Source of the DNA: Pseudomonas fluorescens
GTDB taxonomy: Bacteria; Pseudomonadota; Gammaproteobacteria; Pseudomonadales; Pseudomonadaceae
Assembly: GCF_902498195.1 (NCBI RefSeq)
Contig: NZ_CABVIY010000008.1
Location: 310,001 to 374,000, forward strand
Length of the DNA: 64,000 nucleotides
Direction: 5' to 3'
The notes under the pieces are model-generated. The model did not search any database and was not told the origin of the DNA. It was given only the letters and a program-made list of their open reading frames with translations. The first letter of the stretch is position 1; each line of letters begins with the position of its first letter. This document shows positions 31,409-39,570 of the stretch, in pieces. The translations under genes were made by a program, and so were the position numbers.

Positions 31409-34225
31409 TCAGTGAGCCTCATCCCAATTGTTGCCTACGCCTACTTCGACCAGCAAAGGGACATCCAGTTTCGCGGCGCTGCTCATATGGACGCGAATTT
31501 CTTCACGAACCTGGTCGACCAGGTCTTCACGCACCTCCAGCACCAATTCATCGTGCACCTGAAGGATGACTTTGGCGTCGAGGCCGGACGACGTCAGCCA
31601 GTTGTCCACCGCGACCATGGCTTTCTTGATGATGTCCGCCGCGGTGCCTTGCATCGGTGCATTGATCGCCGTGCGCTCGGCGGCGGCGCGTTCCTGCGGC
31701 TTGTTGGAGTTGATCTCCGGCAGATACAGCCGGCGCCCGAAGAACGTTTCCACATAACCCTGGTCCGCCGCCTGCGCGCGGGTGCGGTCCATGTACTCGC
31801 GCACGCCCGGGTAACGGGCGAAGTAGGTATCGATGTAGGCCTTGGCGGTCTTGGTGTCGACACCGATGTCCTTGCCGAGCTTCTGCGCGCCCATGCCGTA
31901 GATCAGGCCGAAGTTGATCGCCTTGGCGCCGCGCCGTTGGTCGGAAGTCACGTCCGCCAGCTCAACCTTGAATACTTCGGCGGCGGTGGCGGTATGCACG
32001 TCCAGATTGTGGCGGAAGGCGTTCATCAGGCCTTCGTCGCGGGACAGGTGCGCCATGATCCGCAATTCGATCTGCGAATAGTCCGCCGCCAGCAACTTGT
32101 AGCCGGCCGGCGCGACGAAGGCCTGGCGAATGCGGCGTCCTTCCGCCGTGCGCACCGGGATGTTCTGCAGGTTCGGATCGCTGGAAGACAGGCGACCGGT
32201 GGACGCCACCGCCTGGTGATACGAGGTGTGAATGCGCCCTGTACGCGGGTTGATCTGTTCCGGCAAACGATCGGTGTAGGTGCTTTTCAGCTTGCTCATG
32301 GAACGATATTCCATCAGCACCTTGGGCAACCGGTAGTCGTCCTCGGCCAGCTTGGCCAAGACCTCTTCGGCCGTGGACGGCTGGCCCTTGGCAGTCTTCT
32401 TCAGCACCGGCAGGCCGAGTTTCTCGTAAAGAATGACCCCAAGCTGCTTCGGTGAACCGAGGTTGAACTCCTCACCGGCAATCTCGAAGGCTTCGCGCTC
32501 CAGCGCCACCATTTTGTCGCCCAGTTCGATGCTCTGCACCCCAAGCAGCGCGGCATCGACGAATGCGCCCTGGCGTTCGATACGCGCCAGCACCGGCACC
32601 AACGGGATCTCAATGTCGGTCAGCACGCTGGCCAGGGTTGGAATGGCGCTCAGTTTCTCGAAGAGTGCCTGATGCAGGCGCAGGGTGATGTCGGCGTCTT
32701 CGGCGGCATAAGGGCCGGCCTGCTCAAGGGCAATCTGATCGAAGGTCAGCTGCTTCACGCCTTTGCCGGCGATGTCCTGGAAGCTCACCGTGGTGTGGTC
32801 CAGGTACTTCAGCGCCAGGCTGTCCATGTCATGGCGGGTGGCCGTGGAATTGAGCACGTAGGATTCGAGCATGGTGTCGAAGGCAACGCCGCGCACGGTG
32901 ATGCCGTTGGCCTGGTCGCCACCGATGGCGCAGTTGGCCAGGATGTTCATGTCGAACTTGGCGTGCTGGCCGACCTTGAGCTTGTTCGGGTCTTCCAGGA
33001 TCGGCTTGAGGGCGCGTAAAACGGTGTCGCGATCCAGCTGCTCGGGCACGCCGATGTAGGAGTGGGTCAGCGGGATGTAGGCCGCTTCATTGGCCTGGAC
33101 CGCAAACGACAGACCTACGAGCTGCGCCTGTTGGGCGTCGATGCCGGTGGTTTCGGTGTCAAAGGCGAACAGTGTGGCGTTGTTCAGTTTTTCCAGCCAG
33201 GCGTCGAAGCGTGCCTGATCAAGGATGGTTTCGTAGCGGGTTTCAGACGTTGCCACCGGCGCTTCGGCCTCGGCTTCAGCTTCGGCGGCGCTGAAAAGAT
33301 CGCCGGCCGGCGCTGGTTCGGCGGCAGCGCTCAGCTCGATGCGTTTGGCATCTCGCTGCAGATCGTTCAGCCAGCTCTTGAATTCGAGCAGGTTGTAGAG
33401 TTCGGTCAGCTTGACCGGATCTTCCGGACCCATTTGCAGGTCATCAAGACCGATGTCCAGCGGCACATCGACCTTGATTGTCGCCAGCTGATAGGAGAGG
33501 AACGCCATCTCCTTGTGTTCTTCGAGCTTGGCCGGCAGGGTCTTGGCGCCGCGGATCGGCAAGGTCGGCACGATGTCGAGCTGCGCGTAGAGTTCGGTCA
33601 GGCCGCCGTTCACACCCACCAGCAGGCCGGAGGCGGTTTTCGGACCGATGCCCGGAACGCCTGGAATGTTGTCGGAAGAGTCTCCCATGAGCGCCAGATA
33701 ATCGATGATCTGCTCCGGAGCGACGCCGAATTTCTCCTTCACGCCCTCCACGTCCATGCTGCTACCGGTCATGGTGTTGACCAAGGTAATGTGGCCGTCG
33801 ACCAGTTGCGCCATGTCCTTGTCGCCGGTGGAGATGACCACCGGACGATCAGCCGCGGCACTGCTGCGGGCCAGGGTGCCGATCACGTCGTCGGCTTCGA
33901 CGCCTTCGACGCACAGCAGCGGGAAGCCCAGGGCGATCACGCTCTGGTGCAGCGGTTCGATCTGCACACGCATGTCGTCGGGCATGCTCGGACGGTTGGC
34001 TTTGTATTCGGCGTACATCTCATCGCGAAATGTCCCACCCTTGGCGTCGAACACCACGGCGAAGGGGCTGTCCGGGTACTGCTTGCGCAGACTCTTGAGC
34101 ATGTTCAACACGCCCTTGACTGCACCGGTCGGCAGGCCTTTGGAAGTGGTCAGCGGTGGCAGCGCGTGAAAGGCGCGGTACAGGTAAGAAGAACCGTCCA
34201 CCAGGACGAGGGGGGCTTGGCTCAT
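31409..34225 (-). CDS. polA: DNA polymerase I
   Basis: A 938-residue replicative repair polymerase. N-terminal 5'-3' exonuclease (MSQAPLVLVDGSSYLYRAF onward, with VFDAKG, ALMGDSSDNIPGVPGIGPKTA), central 3'-5' exonuclease domain with the DED motif FAFDTETTGID and YAAEDADIT, and the C-terminal family A polymerase domain with motif A ADYSQIELRIMAHLS, the O-helix RRGAKAINFGLIYGMG and motif C QVHDELVLEV. A low-complexity Ala/Glu insert lies near residues 300-330. All catalytic residues appear intact. ATG 34225 was chosen over an upstream start at 34237; MSQAPLVLVDGSSYLYR is the family's usual N-terminus. Confidence 0.96.
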   Translation of the reverse strand: MSQAPLVLVDGSSYLYRAFHALPPLTTSKGLPTGAVKGVLNMLKSLRKQYPDSPFAVVFDAKGGTFRDEMYAEYKANRPSMPDDMRVQIEPLHQSVIALGFPLLCVEGVEADDVIGTLARSSAAADRPVVISTGDKDMAQLVDGHITLVNTMTGSSMDVEGVKEKFGVAPEQIIDYLALMGDSSDNIPGVPGIGPKTASGLLVGVNGGLTELYAQLDIVPTLPIRGAKTLPAKLEEHKEMAFLSYQLATIKVDVPLDIGLDDLQMGPEDPVKLTELYNLLEFKSWLNDLQRDAKRIELSAAAEPAPAGDLFSAAEAEAEAEAPVATSETRYETILDQARFDAWLEKLNNATLFAFDTETTGIDAQQAQLVGLSFAVQANEAAYIPLTHSYIGVPEQLDRDTVLRALKPILEDPNKLKVGQHAKFDMNILANCAIGGDQANGITVRGVAFDTMLESYVLNSTATRHDMDSLALKYLDHTTVSFQDIAGKGVKQLTFDQIALEQAGPYAAEDADITLRLHQALFEKLSAIPTLASVLTDIEIPLVPVLARIERQGAFVDAALLGVQSIELGDKMVALEREAFEIAGEEFNLGSPKQLGVILYEKLGLPVLKKTAKGQPSTAEEVLAKLAEDDYRLPKVLMEYRSMSKLKSTYTDRLPEQINPRTGRIHTSYHQAVASTGRLSSSDPNLQNIPVRTAEGRRIRQAFVAPAGYKLLAADYSQIELRIMAHLSRDEGLMNAFRHNLDVHTATAAEVFKVELADVTSDQRRGAKAINFGLIYGMGAQKLGKDIGVDTKTAKAYIDTYFARYPGVREYMDRTRAQAADQGYVETFFGRRLYLPEINSNKPQERAAAERTAINAPMQGTAADIIKKAMVAVDNWLTSSGLDAKVILQVHDELVLEVREDLVDQVREEIRVHMSSAAKLDVPLLVEVGVGNNWDEAH

Positions 34226-34299
34226 GAGCAGGATCAACCTTTTCGGCGGGTCCGGCGCTAGAATAGCGGGACCGTTGACGACAAAGGGACAAGGTTATC

Positions 34300-34590
34300 A
34301 TGCGCACACTAAATCGCCTGTTGCTGGCTGGGTTGTTTGCAATCACACCGTTGGCCGCGATGGCGGCGGACGATGCGCCGACGCCGGAACCGGATGTAAC
34401 CATTCGCACGGAAGGCGACAATACGATCAAGGAATACCGGCAGAATGGCTTTCTGTACGCTATCCAGGTCACGCCGAAGGGCGGGAAGCCGTACTTTCTG
34501 GTGCGCGCCGATGGATCGGACGGTAACTTCATCCGCTCGGACCAGCCCGATATGCTGATTCCGTCGTGGAAGATTTTTGAGTGGAAATAG
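34300..34590 (+). CDS. DUF2782 exported protein
   Basis: A 96-residue protein with a signal peptide (MRTLNRLLLAGLFAITPLA..., cleaved after about residue 22). The mature domain is small and beta-rich: VTIRTEGDNTIKEYRQNGFLYAIQ, then PYFLVRADG and a C-terminal IPSWKIFEW. This is the DUF2782 family, function unknown, consistently found beside polA and thrB in pseudomonads. It is divergent from polA across 74 bases and 57 bases before thrB. Confidence 0.88.
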   Translation: MRTLNRLLLAGLFAITPLAAMAADDAPTPEPDVTIRTEGDNTIKEYRQNGFLYAIQVTPKGGKPYFLVRADGSDGNFIRSDQPDMLIPSWKIFEWK

Positions 34591-34647
34591 TTTCTTAATT
34601 TCAACCGGCGCTGGCTCAACAGCGGCGCCCGTACTGGCAGTTTAAAC

Positions 34648-35598
34648 ATGTCTGTGTTCACCCCCCTGGCTCGGCCCGAGCTGGAAACCTTTCTCGCCCC
34701 TTATGGCCTCGGCCGCCTGCTTGATTTCCAGGGGATTGCCGCCGGTAGTGAAAACACCAATTTCTTTATCAGCCTGGAGCAGGGCGAGTTTGTCCTGACG
34801 CTGGTCGAGCGTGGTCCGGTCCAGGAGATGCCGTTCTTCATCGAGTTGCTCGACGTGCTGCACGAGGCCGACCTGCCGGTGCCCTACGCCTTGCGCACCA
34901 CCGATGGCGTTGCACTGCGCGAATTGGCCGGCAAGCCCGCGCTGTTGCAGCCGCGCCTGGCCGGCAAGCACATCAAGCAAGCCAATGCCCAGCATTGCGC
35001 GCAGGTGGGCGAGTTGTTGGCGCATCTGCACCTGGCGACCCAGGCCAACATGATCAAGCGCAAGACCGATCGCGGCCTGGACTGGATGCTGGAAGAGGGC
35101 ACGCAATTTCTGTCGCACCTCAAGGCCGATCAGAAAGATCTGCTGCAACGGGCGCTGGATGAAATCACGCAGCAGAAAGAGAAAATCCTGGCGCTGCCAC
35201 GGGCCAACATCCACGCCGATCTGTTCCGCGATAACGCGATGTTCGAAGGCACGCACCTGACCGGGTTGATCGATTTCTACAACGCCTGCTCGGGGCCGAT
35301 GCTCTATGACGTGGCGATTGCCTTGAACGACTGGTGTTCCGACGATGAAGGATTGATCGACGGGCCGCGGGCACGGGCGTTGCTGGGGGCTTATGCCGCG
35401 CTGCGACCGTTCACGGCTGCCGAAGCCGAGTTGTGGCCGACCATGCTGCGGGTGGCTTGCGTGCGCTTCTGGCTGTCGCGGCTGATCGCGGCGGAGTCAT
35501 TCGCCGGGCAGGATGTGTTGATTCACGATCCGATGGAATTCCAGCAGCGGTTGGCGCAGCGACAGACCGTCAGCACGCCGTTGCCATTTGCCCTCTAG
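34648..35598 (+). CDS. thrB: Homoserine kinase (type II, APH fold)
   Basis: A 316-residue enzyme that phosphorylates L-homoserine on the path to threonine. It belongs to the aminoglycoside-phosphotransferase-like ThrB type: GSENTNFFISLEQGEFVLTLVE in the N-lobe, the catalytic loop IHADLFRDNAMF and metal-binding LIDFYNACSGPMLYDVAIALNDWC. It is unrelated to the GHMP-type ThrB of enterobacteria. P. aeruginosa carries the same gene at this position next to polA. ATG 34648 has no strong Shine-Dalgarno in its immediate leader. Confidence 0.92.
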   Translation: MSVFTPLARPELETFLAPYGLGRLLDFQGIAAGSENTNFFISLEQGEFVLTLVERGPVQEMPFFIELLDVLHEADLPVPYALRTTDGVALRELAGKPALLQPRLAGKHIKQANAQHCAQVGELLAHLHLATQANMIKRKTDRGLDWMLEEGTQFLSHLKADQKDLLQRALDEITQQKEKILALPRANIHADLFRDNAMFEGTHLTGLIDFYNACSGPMLYDVAIALNDWCSDDEGLIDGPRARALLGAYAALRPFTAAEAELWPTMLRVACVRFWLSRLIAAESFAGQDVLIHDPMEFQQRLAQRQTVSTPLPFAL

Positions 35599-35600
35599 AA

Positions 35601-35688
35601 GCTTCGCGAGCAAGCCCGCTCCCACGTGTTGACCGCATCCCTTCTGGATGCATCGGGTCAACTGTGGGAGCGGGCTTGTTCGCGAAAG
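35601..35688. repeat. REPIN (family A)
   Basis: GCTTCGCGAGCAAGCCCGCT at 35601 pairs with TGTGGGAGCGGGCTTGTTCG ending at 35688; one arm has a C-to-T change. It begins two bases past the thrB stop and lies between the convergent thrB and znuA genes, likely serving both as a 3' end. Confidence 0.92.
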
Positions 35689-35709
35689 GGGCGGCTCGAT
35701 TTCCGGGCG

Positions 35710-36630
35710 TTACAACGACTCCAGGCACCCCGCCAGATCATTCCCCAACTTCTCCAGCACCTGCTCATACCCCTGAGCCGTCGCCGGCGTGTACCCGCCC
35801 AGCGCATCCAGTTCCGCCAGTTTCACCGGCAGGCCGGCCACCAGGGTTTCCGCCAGGCGCGGGCGCAACGGGGGTTCGCTGAACACACAGGTCTTGCCGA
35901 CTTCCTGCAACCGCGTGCGCATTGCCGCGACGTGTTGTGCGCCGGGTTGTACCTCGGCGGCCACACTGAACACACCGGCATGCTTGAGGCCGTAAGCGTC
36001 TTCGAAGTAGTCGAAGGCTTCGTGGAAGACGAAGTAAGGCTTGCCTTCAACGCTGGCCAGGCGTTTTTTCAGGCGTAGATCCAGCGCATCCAGACGCTCA
36101 TCGAAGGCCTTGAGGTTGCTCTGATACCGCACGGCATTGGCAGGGTCGGCGGCGCTGAGATCCTCAGCCATCTTCGTGGCAATGACCCGGGCGTTGATCG
36201 GCGACAGCCACAAATGCGCGTCCAGGCTACCCGGGCGGTGATCATGGTCATGCTCATCGGCTTCTTCGGCGTGGGAGTGATTGTCCTCGGCGAAATGGCG
36301 CAGTTTCATACCGGGCAAATCCTGCACGGCGACGCTGGGCAGCGTACGACCATTCAGCACCCGCGGCAGGAAACCTTCCATGTCCGGGCCGATCCAGTAC
36401 AGCAGATCCACCGATTGCACCTTCCGTACGTCGGATGGGCGCAAGGCATAGTTATGCGGAGAAGCACCCGGTGGCAGCAACACTTCCGGGATCGCCACAC
36501 CGTCCTGCACCGCCGCGGCAATCAGCTGTAGTGGCTTGATGCTGGTGAGGACCCTGACCTCGGCGTGCGCCGTACCGATCAGCAGAAAACTTGCGACAAA
36601 TGCGACAAAGATAGAAAAAAGTCGGGACAC
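35710..36630 (-). CDS. znuA: ZnuA zinc-binding periplasmic protein
   Basis: About 306 residues from GTG 36630 (MSRLFSIFVAFVASFLLIG); an alternative GTG lies at 36639. Signal peptide ends near TAHA. The cluster A-1 solute-binding fold has ligands in LLPPGASPHNYALRPSD, the His-rich loop DNHSHAEEADEHDHDH near residues 115-130, DAHLWLSP and VFHEAFDYF. It captures Zn2+ for ZnuCB. It is divergent from zur with a shared Zur-type operator at 36658. The start is uncertain because both candidates are GTG without strong Shine-Dalgarno. Confidence 0.93.
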   Translation of the reverse strand: MSRLFSIFVAFVASFLLIGTAHAEVRVLTSIKPLQLIAAAVQDGVAIPEVLLPPGASPHNYALRPSDVRKVQSVDLLYWIGPDMEGFLPRVLNGRTLPSVAVQDLPGMKLRHFAEDNHSHAEEADEHDHDHRPGSLDAHLWLSPINARVIATKMAEDLSAADPANAVRYQSNLKAFDERLDALDLRLKKRLASVEGKPYFVFHEAFDYFEDAYGLKHAGVFSVAAEVQPGAQHVAAMRTRLQEVGKTCVFSEPPLRPRLAETLVAGLPVKLAELDALGGYTPATAQGYEQVLEKLGNDLAGCLESL

Positions 36631-36657
36631 GATGACCACTCGAAGAGGCGAGAACGG

Positions 36658-36670
36658 GTAACATAATAAC
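36658..36670. promoter_or_regulatory. Putative Zur box between znuA and zur
   Basis: GTAACATAATAAC (reverse GTTATTATGTTAC) resembles the GTTAT-N3-ATAAC Zur operator core with one half imperfect. It lies 28 bases from the znuA start and 27 bases from zur, so zinc-loaded Zur would repress both directions. Confidence 0.55.
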
Positions 36671-36696
36671 GTCTCTCACAAAACTCGTCGCCGCTC

Positions 36697-37179
36697 ATGC
36701 CTAAAACTCCTATTGCCAGCCGTCCCCACGACCACTCTCATTGCGTGCACAGCGCTCTGTCAGAGGCCGATGCCCTGTGCGAACGTCAAGGCTTGCGCCT
36801 GACCGCGTTGCGTCGGCGGGTGCTGGAACTGGTGTGGCAAAGTCACAAACCGTTGGGCGCCTACGACATTCTCGCGGTGCTCAGCGAACAGGATGGCCGC
36901 CGAGCGGCGCCGCCGACGGTGTACCGCGCGCTGGATTTCCTGCTGGAAAACGGCCTCGTGCACCGGATCTCTTCACTCAACGCCTTCATCGGCTGCAATC
37001 ATCCGGAGCACGCGCACCAGGGCCAGTTCCTGATTTGCCGCGACTGCCACGCCGCCATTGAGCTCGAACAGAAATCCATCAGCGACGCGATCATCGCCAG
37101 CGCCAGGGATGTCGGGTTCGTCGTCGAAGGCCAGACCGTCGAAGTAGTCGGTCTCTGCTCGGGTTGCCAGGGGGCTTGA
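36697..37179 (+). CDS. zur: Zur, zinc-responsive Fur-family repressor
   Basis: A 160-residue Fur-superfamily regulator (P. aeruginosa Np20/Zur equivalent). The winged helix covers residues about 20-90 (GLRLTALRRRVLELVWQS, PPTVYRALDFLLENGLVHRI), and the dimerisation domain follows. It has structural zinc cysteines in ICRDCHAAI and CSGCQGA at the C-terminus and sensory His/Cys/Glu residues (IGCNHPEHAHQG). With zinc it represses znu genes. It overlaps znuC by one base (TGATG), so repressor and transporter ATPase are co-translated. Confidence 0.93.
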   Translation: MPKTPIASRPHDHSHCVHSALSEADALCERQGLRLTALRRRVLELVWQSHKPLGAYDILAVLSEQDGRRAAPPTVYRALDFLLENGLVHRISSLNAFIGCNHPEHAHQGQFLICRDCHAAIELEQKSISDAIIASARDVGFVVEGQTVEVVGLCSGCQGA

Positions 37180-37964
37180 TGAGCAACGCGCTGATCCGCC
37201 TCGAACAGGTTGCTGTCACGTTTGCCGGGCAAAGTGTGCTGGATAACATCGAGCTGAGCGTCGAGCCAGGGCAGATTGTCACCCTGATCGGCCCCAATGG
37301 CGCCGGCAAGACCACCCTGGTGCGCGCCGTGCTCGGTTTGTTGAAACCCGACAGCGGCAGTGTCTGGCGCAAGCCGAAACTGCGGGTCGGCTATATGCCG
37401 CAAAAGCTGCATGTCGATCCGACCCTGCCGCTCTCGGTCCTGCGTTTCTTGCGCCTGGTGCCGGGGGTGGACCGTGCAATGGCCTTGGCCGCGCTCAAGG
37501 AAGTCGGTGCCGAACAGGTGATCGACAGCCCCGTGCAAAGTGTCTCCGGGGGTGAGATGCAGCGGGTCCTGCTGGCTCGTGCCCTGCTGCGCGAACCGGA
37601 ACTGCTGGTGCTCGACGAGCCGGTACAAGGCGTCGACGTGGCCGGCCAGGCCGAGCTCTACAGCCTGATCACCCGCCTGCGCGACCGTCACGGCTGCGGT
37701 GTGCTGATGGTCTCCCACGATCTGCATTTGGTGATGAGCACCACCGATCAAGTGGTTTGCCTGAATCGCCACGTCTGCTGCTCCGGCCACCCGGAACAGG
37801 TCAGCGGCGATCCGGCTTTCGTCGAGCTGTTCGGAAAAAACGCACAAAGCCTGGCGATTTATCACCACCATCACGACCACGCCCACGACCTGCATGGCTC
37901 GGTGGTCAAGGCGCCCGGGTCGGGCCATAACCATGTTCACGGAGATAGCTGCAAGCATGGCTGA
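37179..37964 (+). CDS. znuC: ZnuC zinc importer ATPase
   Basis: A 261-residue ABC ATPase. Walker A GPNGAGKTT, signature VSGGEMQRVLLARAL, Walker B LLVLDEPVQGVDV and the H-loop VSHDLH. The C-terminal tail is strikingly His-rich (IYHHHHDHAHD and HNHVHGDSCKHG), typical of zinc-linked ZnuC proteins and possibly regulatory. The start at 37179 is coupled to the zur stop. Its end overlaps znuB by eight bases. Confidence 0.94.
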   Translation: MSNALIRLEQVAVTFAGQSVLDNIELSVEPGQIVTLIGPNGAGKTTLVRAVLGLLKPDSGSVWRKPKLRVGYMPQKLHVDPTLPLSVLRFLRLVPGVDRAMALAALKEVGAEQVIDSPVQSVSGGEMQRVLLARALLREPELLVLDEPVQGVDVAGQAELYSLITRLRDRHGCGVLMVSHDLHLVMSTTDQVVCLNRHVCCSGHPEQVSGDPAFVELFGKNAQSLAIYHHHHDHAHDLHGSVVKAPGSGHNHVHGDSCKHG

Positions 37965-38745
37965 TTTTCTGCTCTACGCCCTGCTTGCAGGCTTGGCTTT
38001 GGCGGTCGTCGCGGGGCCGTTGGGTTCTTTCGTGGTCTGGCGGCGCATGGCCTATTTTGGCGACACCCTGTCCCACGCGGCGTTGCTGGGTGTGGCGTTG
38101 GGCTTCCTGCTGGATGTCAGCCCGACCGTCGCGGTGACTGTAGGCTGCCTGCTGTTGGCGGTGCTGCTGGTGACGTTGCAACAGCGCCAACCGCTGGCGT
38201 CCGACACGCTTTTGGGAATTCTCGCACCGAGCACCCTCTCTCTGGGCCTGGTGGTACTAAGCTTCATGCACGAAGTACGGATCGACCTGATGGCCTATCT
38301 GTTCGGCGACCTGTTGGCGATCAGCCCGACCGATCTGGCGTGGATTCTCGGCGGCAGTGCGGCGGTGCTGGTGTTGCTCGTCACGTTGTGGCGACCGTTG
38401 CTGGCGATCACCGTGCATGAGGAGCTGGCCAGGGTCGAAGGCCTGCCCGTGGCGGGGTTGCGCATGGCGTTGATGTTGCTGATCGCCGTGGTGATTGCGG
38501 TGGCGATGAAAATCGTCGGTGTATTGCTGATTACTTCGTTGCTGATCATTCCAGCGGCTGCGGCACAGCGTCACGCCCGCTCGCCGGAACAGATGGCACT
38601 GGGCGCGAGCCTGCTGGGCATACTCGCCGTGTGTGGCGGGCTGGCGCTGTCCTGGTTCAAGGACACCCCGGCCGGCCCGTCGATTGTGGTGACGGCCGCC
38701 GCGCTGTTTCTGCTGAGTTTTGTTCTGCCCCGTCGAGGGGTGTAG
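37957..38745 (+). CDS. znuB: ZnuB zinc importer permease
   Basis: A 262-residue ABC-3 family permease with about eight to nine hydrophobic segments; family-typical stretches include GSFVVWRRMAYFGDTLSHAALLG and the C-terminal VGVLLITSLLIIPAAAAQRHA. It forms the inner-membrane zinc channel with ZnuA and ZnuC. ATG 37957 (AGGAGA-like GGAGATAGCTGCAAGC upstream) was chosen because it overlaps znuC in the usual way; earlier in-frame starts lie inside the His-rich tail of znuC. Confidence 0.93.
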   Translation: MADFLLYALLAGLALAVVAGPLGSFVVWRRMAYFGDTLSHAALLGVALGFLLDVSPTVAVTVGCLLLAVLLVTLQQRQPLASDTLLGILAPSTLSLGLVVLSFMHEVRIDLMAYLFGDLLAISPTDLAWILGGSAAVLVLLVTLWRPLLAITVHEELARVEGLPVAGLRMALMLLIAVVIAVAMKIVGVLLITSLLIIPAAAAQRHARSPEQMALGASLLGILAVCGGLALSWFKDTPAGPSIVVTAAALFLLSFVLPRRGV

Positions 38746-38782
38746 ACTTGCTCGCTTTTTGCGCAAATAGAGAGTCGCAGGA

Positions 38783-39499
38783 ATGAAGCTGTTCACCTCC
38801 CGTTATCTGCTCCTTGTCGCATTTTCTCTGCTACTGGGCGCTTGCCAAAGCACGCCACCGGCAGCCATCGAGGCCCAGGATGCGCGTGCGACGGCGATTG
38901 CACAGCTGGAACAAAGCCTGGCCAGCAGCGAGTTGGCCACCGCCGAAGGTCAGCTGGCCGCTTTGCAGGCGCAATCGCCCGACGATCAATCCCTGGAACA
39001 ATACCAGCGGCAATTGGCCGAAGCCTATCTGATGCGGAGTCAGATCGTGCTGCAAAAAGGTGATGTCAACGCGGCTGCCACGGCCCTGGCCCGTGCCCGC
39101 GCCCTGATGCCCAAGGCGCCTGCGCTGACCGGCGGGGTCAACGGCGCCCTTGCGCAAGCCCGCAAGGCGGAACTGGATAAAGCCGAAGCGGACCTGAAGT
39201 CTGCCGAAGCCAAGCGCAAAGCCAAGGTCATTGATCCGGAAGCTGAAAGCACCACGGTGAAGCTGAAGTTCACCGATATGGGAAAAATGCGCCGTCAATT
39301 GGACGCTATCGCCGCCGATGTGGTGAATTTTCAATGCGACGTGAGCATTCAGGTGCCGCGTACCGATGATTATCCATGGCTGGCCAACTTGCTGACCAAG
39401 CGGGTGAACAAGCTTGATCCGGAGTTCGATTTGAAGCTGGAGCGACAGATTGATCGCAGCGTTCCGGCGCAGATGGTTCTTACCCCCCGCAAGCCCTGA
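38783..39499 (+). CDS. Lipoprotein of unknown function (PA5502-like)
   Basis: A 238-residue lipoprotein candidate: signal with lipobox LLGAC at Cys-21, then a largely helical Ala/Gln/Leu-rich region (roughly residues 30-150) with TPR-like spacing (AEAYLMRSQIVLQKGDVNAAATALARARALMP). A conserved C-terminal part spans residues about 155-235 and contains the only further Cys (VNFQCDVSIQV). Family known to me only as a conserved Pseudomonas lipoprotein beside znuB. It is 37 bases after znuB and could share the zinc-regulated transcript. Function unknown. Confidence 0.75.
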   Translation: MKLFTSRYLLLVAFSLLLGACQSTPPAAIEAQDARATAIAQLEQSLASSELATAEGQLAALQAQSPDDQSLEQYQRQLAEAYLMRSQIVLQKGDVNAAATALARARALMPKAPALTGGVNGALAQARKAELDKAEADLKSAEAKRKAKVIDPEAESTTVKLKFTDMGKMRRQLDAIAADVVNFQCDVSIQVPRTDDYPWLANLLTKRVNKLDPEFDLKLERQIDRSVPAQMVLTPRKP

Positions 39500-39500
39500 G

Positions 39501-39556
39501 AAAAAGATCGCAGCCAGCGACAGCTCCTGTAGGAGCTGCCGAAGGCTGCGATCATT
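39501..39556. repeat. REP element (family B), between convergent genes
   Basis: AAAAAGATCGCAGCCAGCGAC... and a reverse arm GAGCTGCCGAAGGCTGCGATC form a compact inverted pair with the core shared with 2547-2625. It directly follows the lipoprotein stop and lies between convergent genes, likely a terminator for both. Confidence 0.82.
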
Positions 39557-39570
39557 TGTTTTGGCTACAT

